A DNA stretch of 10,087 nt from assembly GCA_046259385.1 (NCBI GenBank), contig JBJYWI010000052.1, forward strand, positions 1 through 10,087. The letters are read 5' to 3'. Origin of the DNA: CAVWDI01 sp046259385 (GTDB lineage: Bacteria; Chloroflexota; Anaerolineae; Anaerolineales; UBA4823). The position numbers and the translations under genes are program-made. The notes under the pieces were generated by a model. It was not told the origin of the DNA, did no database searches, and was given only the letters and a program-made list of their open reading frames with translations. This document shows positions 8,901 through 10,087 of the stretch, one piece after another (the first letter of the stretch is position 1; the number at the start of each line of letters is the position of its first letter).

Positions 8901-9946
8901 TAAAAATTGACCGAGTCGGGAGACATGATGATTTCTTTACCCTTGGTGGTCACTCTCTCTTGGGCATACGGCTTTTTTCTCGCATCGAAGAGGAATTGGG
9001 GGAGCGACTGCCTATTAGCATCCTTTTCCGAGCGCCAACCATTGCCCAATTAGCTGCTGTACTTGAGCAAACAGTAGCGAGTGATGAAAGTGGTTTACTG
9101 ATTCCCATCCAGAGTGATGGTTCTAAGCCACCATTCTTTTGTGTCCATGGTTTCGGTGGCAGCGTCCTTGGCTACATCGATTTAGCCGAACAATTAGGAT
9201 CTGACCAACCTGTTTATGGTTTAGAAGCCTCTGGATTTGATGGAACTGCTGAGCAGGATAAGTCCATCGAGGAAATGGCTAGCCGAAACATCAATACCAT
9301 GCGCACCTTGCAGCCTTCTGGCCCTTATCGGATCGGTGGCTATTGTATGGGAGGTGTGGTTGCTTATGAGATGGCTAGACAATTGGAAGCCCAGGGGCAA
9401 GAAGTAGCTTTAGTTGCCATCATGGAAGGATTTCCTCCAATTCAGCAAAATAAAGATCTTCCGCTAATTCACCCTCGTCGCCTGACAGCCATTTGGAAGA
9501 GTATTCCTTTTTGGATTCAAGACTACGGTCAATTAAGCATGGAGAGGTTGCGTAAAAAGATCCGGGCTAAGTTCGACGGGTCTAATAATCGTGACCTGCT
9601 AGGAGAGGAAGAGAATGAAATAGCTGATATCATAGACGCCGATCTGGACCAATTACCTGCTTATAGAAGGCAAATGATGATTACTCATATGCAGGCTTTG
9701 ATGCAATATAATGGTGGAAGTTATGGGGGTGAGGTAGCCTTATTCCGCGTGAAACATAAGACGATCAATGGGACTGTTTTTGGTACCTTCTCTACTGATT
9801 ATGGCTGGGGGCAGTTAGCACGTGGGGGAGTTGATGTGCGATATGTAGATGGTGCTCATCGCAATATTAACCTGATGCCCTATGCTCCTTCACTGGCCTC
9901 CGAATTGGCTGATTGTCTTGATGAAGCAAACCTTTCTTTTGAATAG
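5747..9946 (+). CDS. Terminal NRPS module: TubC-type docking domain-C-A-PCP-TE
   Basis: This 1399-residue protein adds the last amino acid and releases the product. Residues 1-55 match a TubC_N docking domain. The condensation domain (about 75-510) has SFSQQRLWF, RHESLRTSF, active HHIASDG (207-213), GFFVNTLVLR and RSPIFQVMF, fitting an LCL-type domain. The adenylation domain (about 530-1020) has FTSGSTGRPKG, NGYGPTEN, YRTGDL and NGKIDR. Its pocket, aligned by eye to GrsA, is D721-A722-L725-W763-L787-G789-G813-T821-F822-K1013, close to the valine code DAFWIGGTFK. A6 reads GLAIGYL rather than GLARGYL. The carrier has GGHSLL with Ser1070. The thioesterase (about 1128-1395) has HGFGG at 1134, GYCMGG with Cys1200 as nucleophile, Glu1227 at the usual acid position and His1371. 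There is no epimerase or methyltransferase domain, so an L residue is expected. The TE marks this as the last module of the line. Confidence 0.97.
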   Translation: MSTQELMEYLRDLGVRFWREGDQIRINAPKGVLTPELRDEISKHKDDILNSLPETVVSMKNNPPPILPVSREGDFPLSFSQQRLWFIDQLEPGNPAYNISLNLKIDFSVDLAILEKCLQEIIRRHESLRTSFTSVNGRPLQRISPVEPFKISVLDLCDYQKPDQDFEIQKVTDRETKHSFDLTQSPLIRATLLRLAEDESELLIVMHHIASDGWSAGIFVEELFVLYEAFASGSASPLPELPIQYADYAYWQRQWMQGEVLESELAFWKKQIGSIPPVLELPTDHPRPAVQTYLGDVRTFRIQSSLFTSLKSLGQREGSTLFMVLLAVFELLIHRYTDQDDIVIGTPIAGRNRLEIENLIGFFVNTLVLRTDLSGNPSFRELLKKVRKVSLDAFAHQDLPFEALVEALHMEREMDRSPIFQVMFVFEKLNASSTSIDNKTAKFDLTLFMYEEPDGIEGKIEFNTDLFDEDTIERMIGHYKTLLKGIVDNPDQAIDALPLLTAQEEQQLLRDWTDTVTLYPRDTTIDALFEAQVRSTPQATAVFFEGDTLTYSELDQRANQLAHHLIQQGVLPGEIIGITLERSLELIIAVLAILKSGGAYLPLDHKYPQERTKLMLEDAQCRLILSSRNLEIPLSNDVHILNLDDENEVKAIREQSKHSPQRTPQISPTQLAYVMFTSGSTGRPKGVMTPHRAVIRLVKNTNYIDLGSDQRFLQFAPVSFDASTLEIWGPLLNGGQLFIYPPGQTSLVKLADYLRKWKITTLWLTAGLFHQMVEYDVEALSAIPQVLSGGDVVSAQHVHRLLEAGGDCKFINGYGPTENTTFTTCFPITEADEIREQLPIGRPINNTTVYILDPNLQPVPMGVPGELFTGGDGLAIGYLNRPELTKEKFIPSPFSEDEQDRLYRTGDLVRYLPDGNIDFLGRIDHQVKIRGFRVELGEIEFVLGQHDAVKENVVVAKSNGSGSKQIVAYVILQDELEATTSVLRRYLREKLPDYMIPSAFVTLDALPLTANGKIDRKSLPDPSGLRPELESTYVAPKTELEKTLARIWADELKIDRVGRHDDFFTLGGHSLLGIRLFSRIEEELGERLPISILFRAPTIAQLAAVLEQTVASDESGLLIPIQSDGSKPPFFCVHGFGGSVLGYIDLAEQLGSDQPVYGLEASGFDGTAEQDKSIEEMASRNINTMRTLQPSGPYRIGGYCMGGVVAYEMARQLEAQGQEVALVAIMEGFPPIQQNKDLPLIHPRRLTAIWKSIPFWIQDYGQLSMERLRKKIRAKFDGSNNRDLLGEEENEIADIIDADLDQLPAYRRQMMITHMQALMQYNGGSYGGEVALFRVKHKTINGTVFGTFSTDYGWGQLARGGVDVRYVDGAHRNINLMPYAPSLASELADCLDEANLSFE

Positions 9947-10024
9947 AGAGGGTGCGCCTTGCTTTGTGGAAAACCTCATTGTAATCCATCAACACAGCAA
10001 AGAAGATAAATCAAAGGAATAATC
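9947..10024 (+). other. Spacer between terminal NRPS and next gene, with Shine-Dalgarno site
   Basis: This is the only gap between genes in the window. It shows no convincing terminator hairpin with a T-run and no well-spaced promoter, so read-through from the NRPS gene is likely. AAAGGAA at 10013-10019 is a suitable ribosome binding site for a TTG start at 10025. A TAA at 10007-10009, in frame with that start, prevents an earlier start in the same frame. Confidence 0.55.
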
Positions 10025-10087
10025 TTGATACTGGACTCGATTCCCCCAAGCAAATGGGTTCTTCGGCCGAAACCGAATCCCAAGGCT
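10025..10087 (+). CDS. Probable type II (stand-alone) thioesterase, first 21 codons only; runs off window
   Basis: The frame opens with TTG at 10025, five bases after AAAGGAA, and stays open to the window edge. The 21 visible residues read MILDSIPPSKWVLRPKPNPK and then Ala. A short leader followed by W-V/I-x-R-P-x-P-N-P-x-A is typical of the N terminus of type II thioesterases in NRPS/PKS clusters, just before their conserved LFCFPYAGG segment. Those enzymes hydrolyse wrongly primed or stalled chains from carrier domains. The position right behind a TE-terminated NRPS fits. The catalytic residues lie beyond the window, so the call rests on a short motif and context. An unrelated protein is possible. 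No ATG in this frame is available between the in-frame stop at 10007 and the window end. Confidence 0.6.
   Translation, partial: MILDSIPPSKWVLRPKPNPKA

Noticed and set aside
8820..9130. An epimerase domain before the thioesterase
   Set aside because: The PCP is followed directly by the TE with only a short linker, so there is no room for an epimerase.
9959..9985. A possible promoter in the spacer (TTGCTT ... TGTAAT)
   Set aside because: The two boxes are only 15 bases apart and match the consensus weakly, so it is not supported as a promoter from sequence alone.
9947..10024. A transcription terminator after the terminal NRPS gene
   Set aside because: No stable inverted repeat followed by a T-run was found, and the next gene follows in the same direction.
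10062..10071. Perfect 10-base palindrome TTCGGCCGAA as an operator
   Set aside because: It falls inside the codons of the downstream gene and is explained by the residues encoded there; one short copy is not enough to call an operator.

Overview
The window is the 3' part of a hybrid non-ribosomal peptide / polyketide assembly line, with all genes on the + strand. Nothing in it proves the host. The predicted proteins resemble those of Cyanobacteria, Chloroflexota and Myxococcota, where a TubC-type N-terminal docking domain, PCP-like carriers inside PKS modules and PCP-to-KS handovers are common. Base composition is intermediate and patchy, which argues against a high-GC actinomycete or a typical myxobacterium. 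Good Shine-Dalgarno motifs precede the starts. I see no mobile element, tRNA, rRNA, CRISPR array or integrase.

Layout: (1) 1-1092 is the C-terminal end of an NRPS (adenylation domain from about core A4 onward, then a carrier domain and a very basic tail); its start lies upstream of the window. (2) 1089-5750 is a one-module PKS with KS-AT-KR-ACP. The AT carries the malonyl-type HAFH motif. (3) 5747-9946 is a terminal NRPS module with a TubC-like docking domain, then C-A-PCP-TE. (4) 9947-10024 is a short spacer. (5) From 10025 to the window end is the first 21 codons of what looks like a stand-alone type II thioesterase. Junctions 1/2 and 2/3 are both ATGA stop/start overlaps, so the three large genes are almost certainly one translationally coupled operon, and the fourth is probably its continuation.

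How the genes work together (inference from domain order): the amino acid loaded by the first NRPS is passed to the PKS KS, extended by malonyl-CoA and reduced at the beta-keto group. This gives a gamma-amino-beta-hydroxy acid unit, statine-like in its backbone. The last NRPS then adds one more residue; its specificity code reads D-A-L-W-L-G-G-T-F-K, closest to valine-type codes. The chain is released by a terminal thioesterase. The partial code of the first A domain (L-G-M-V-W-K for the last six positions) suggests a small residue such as glycine, but the first four positions are off the window.

The most unusual point is the release domain: its nucleophile elbow is G-Y-C-M-G, with Cys in place of Ser, and the position of the catalytic acid holds Glu rather than Asp, giving a putative Cys1200-Glu1227-His1371 triad. 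Other points worth a second look are two differently built docking interfaces and a KR with neither standard stereochemistry marker. The overall architecture is of known type; I do not see a wholly new class of system.
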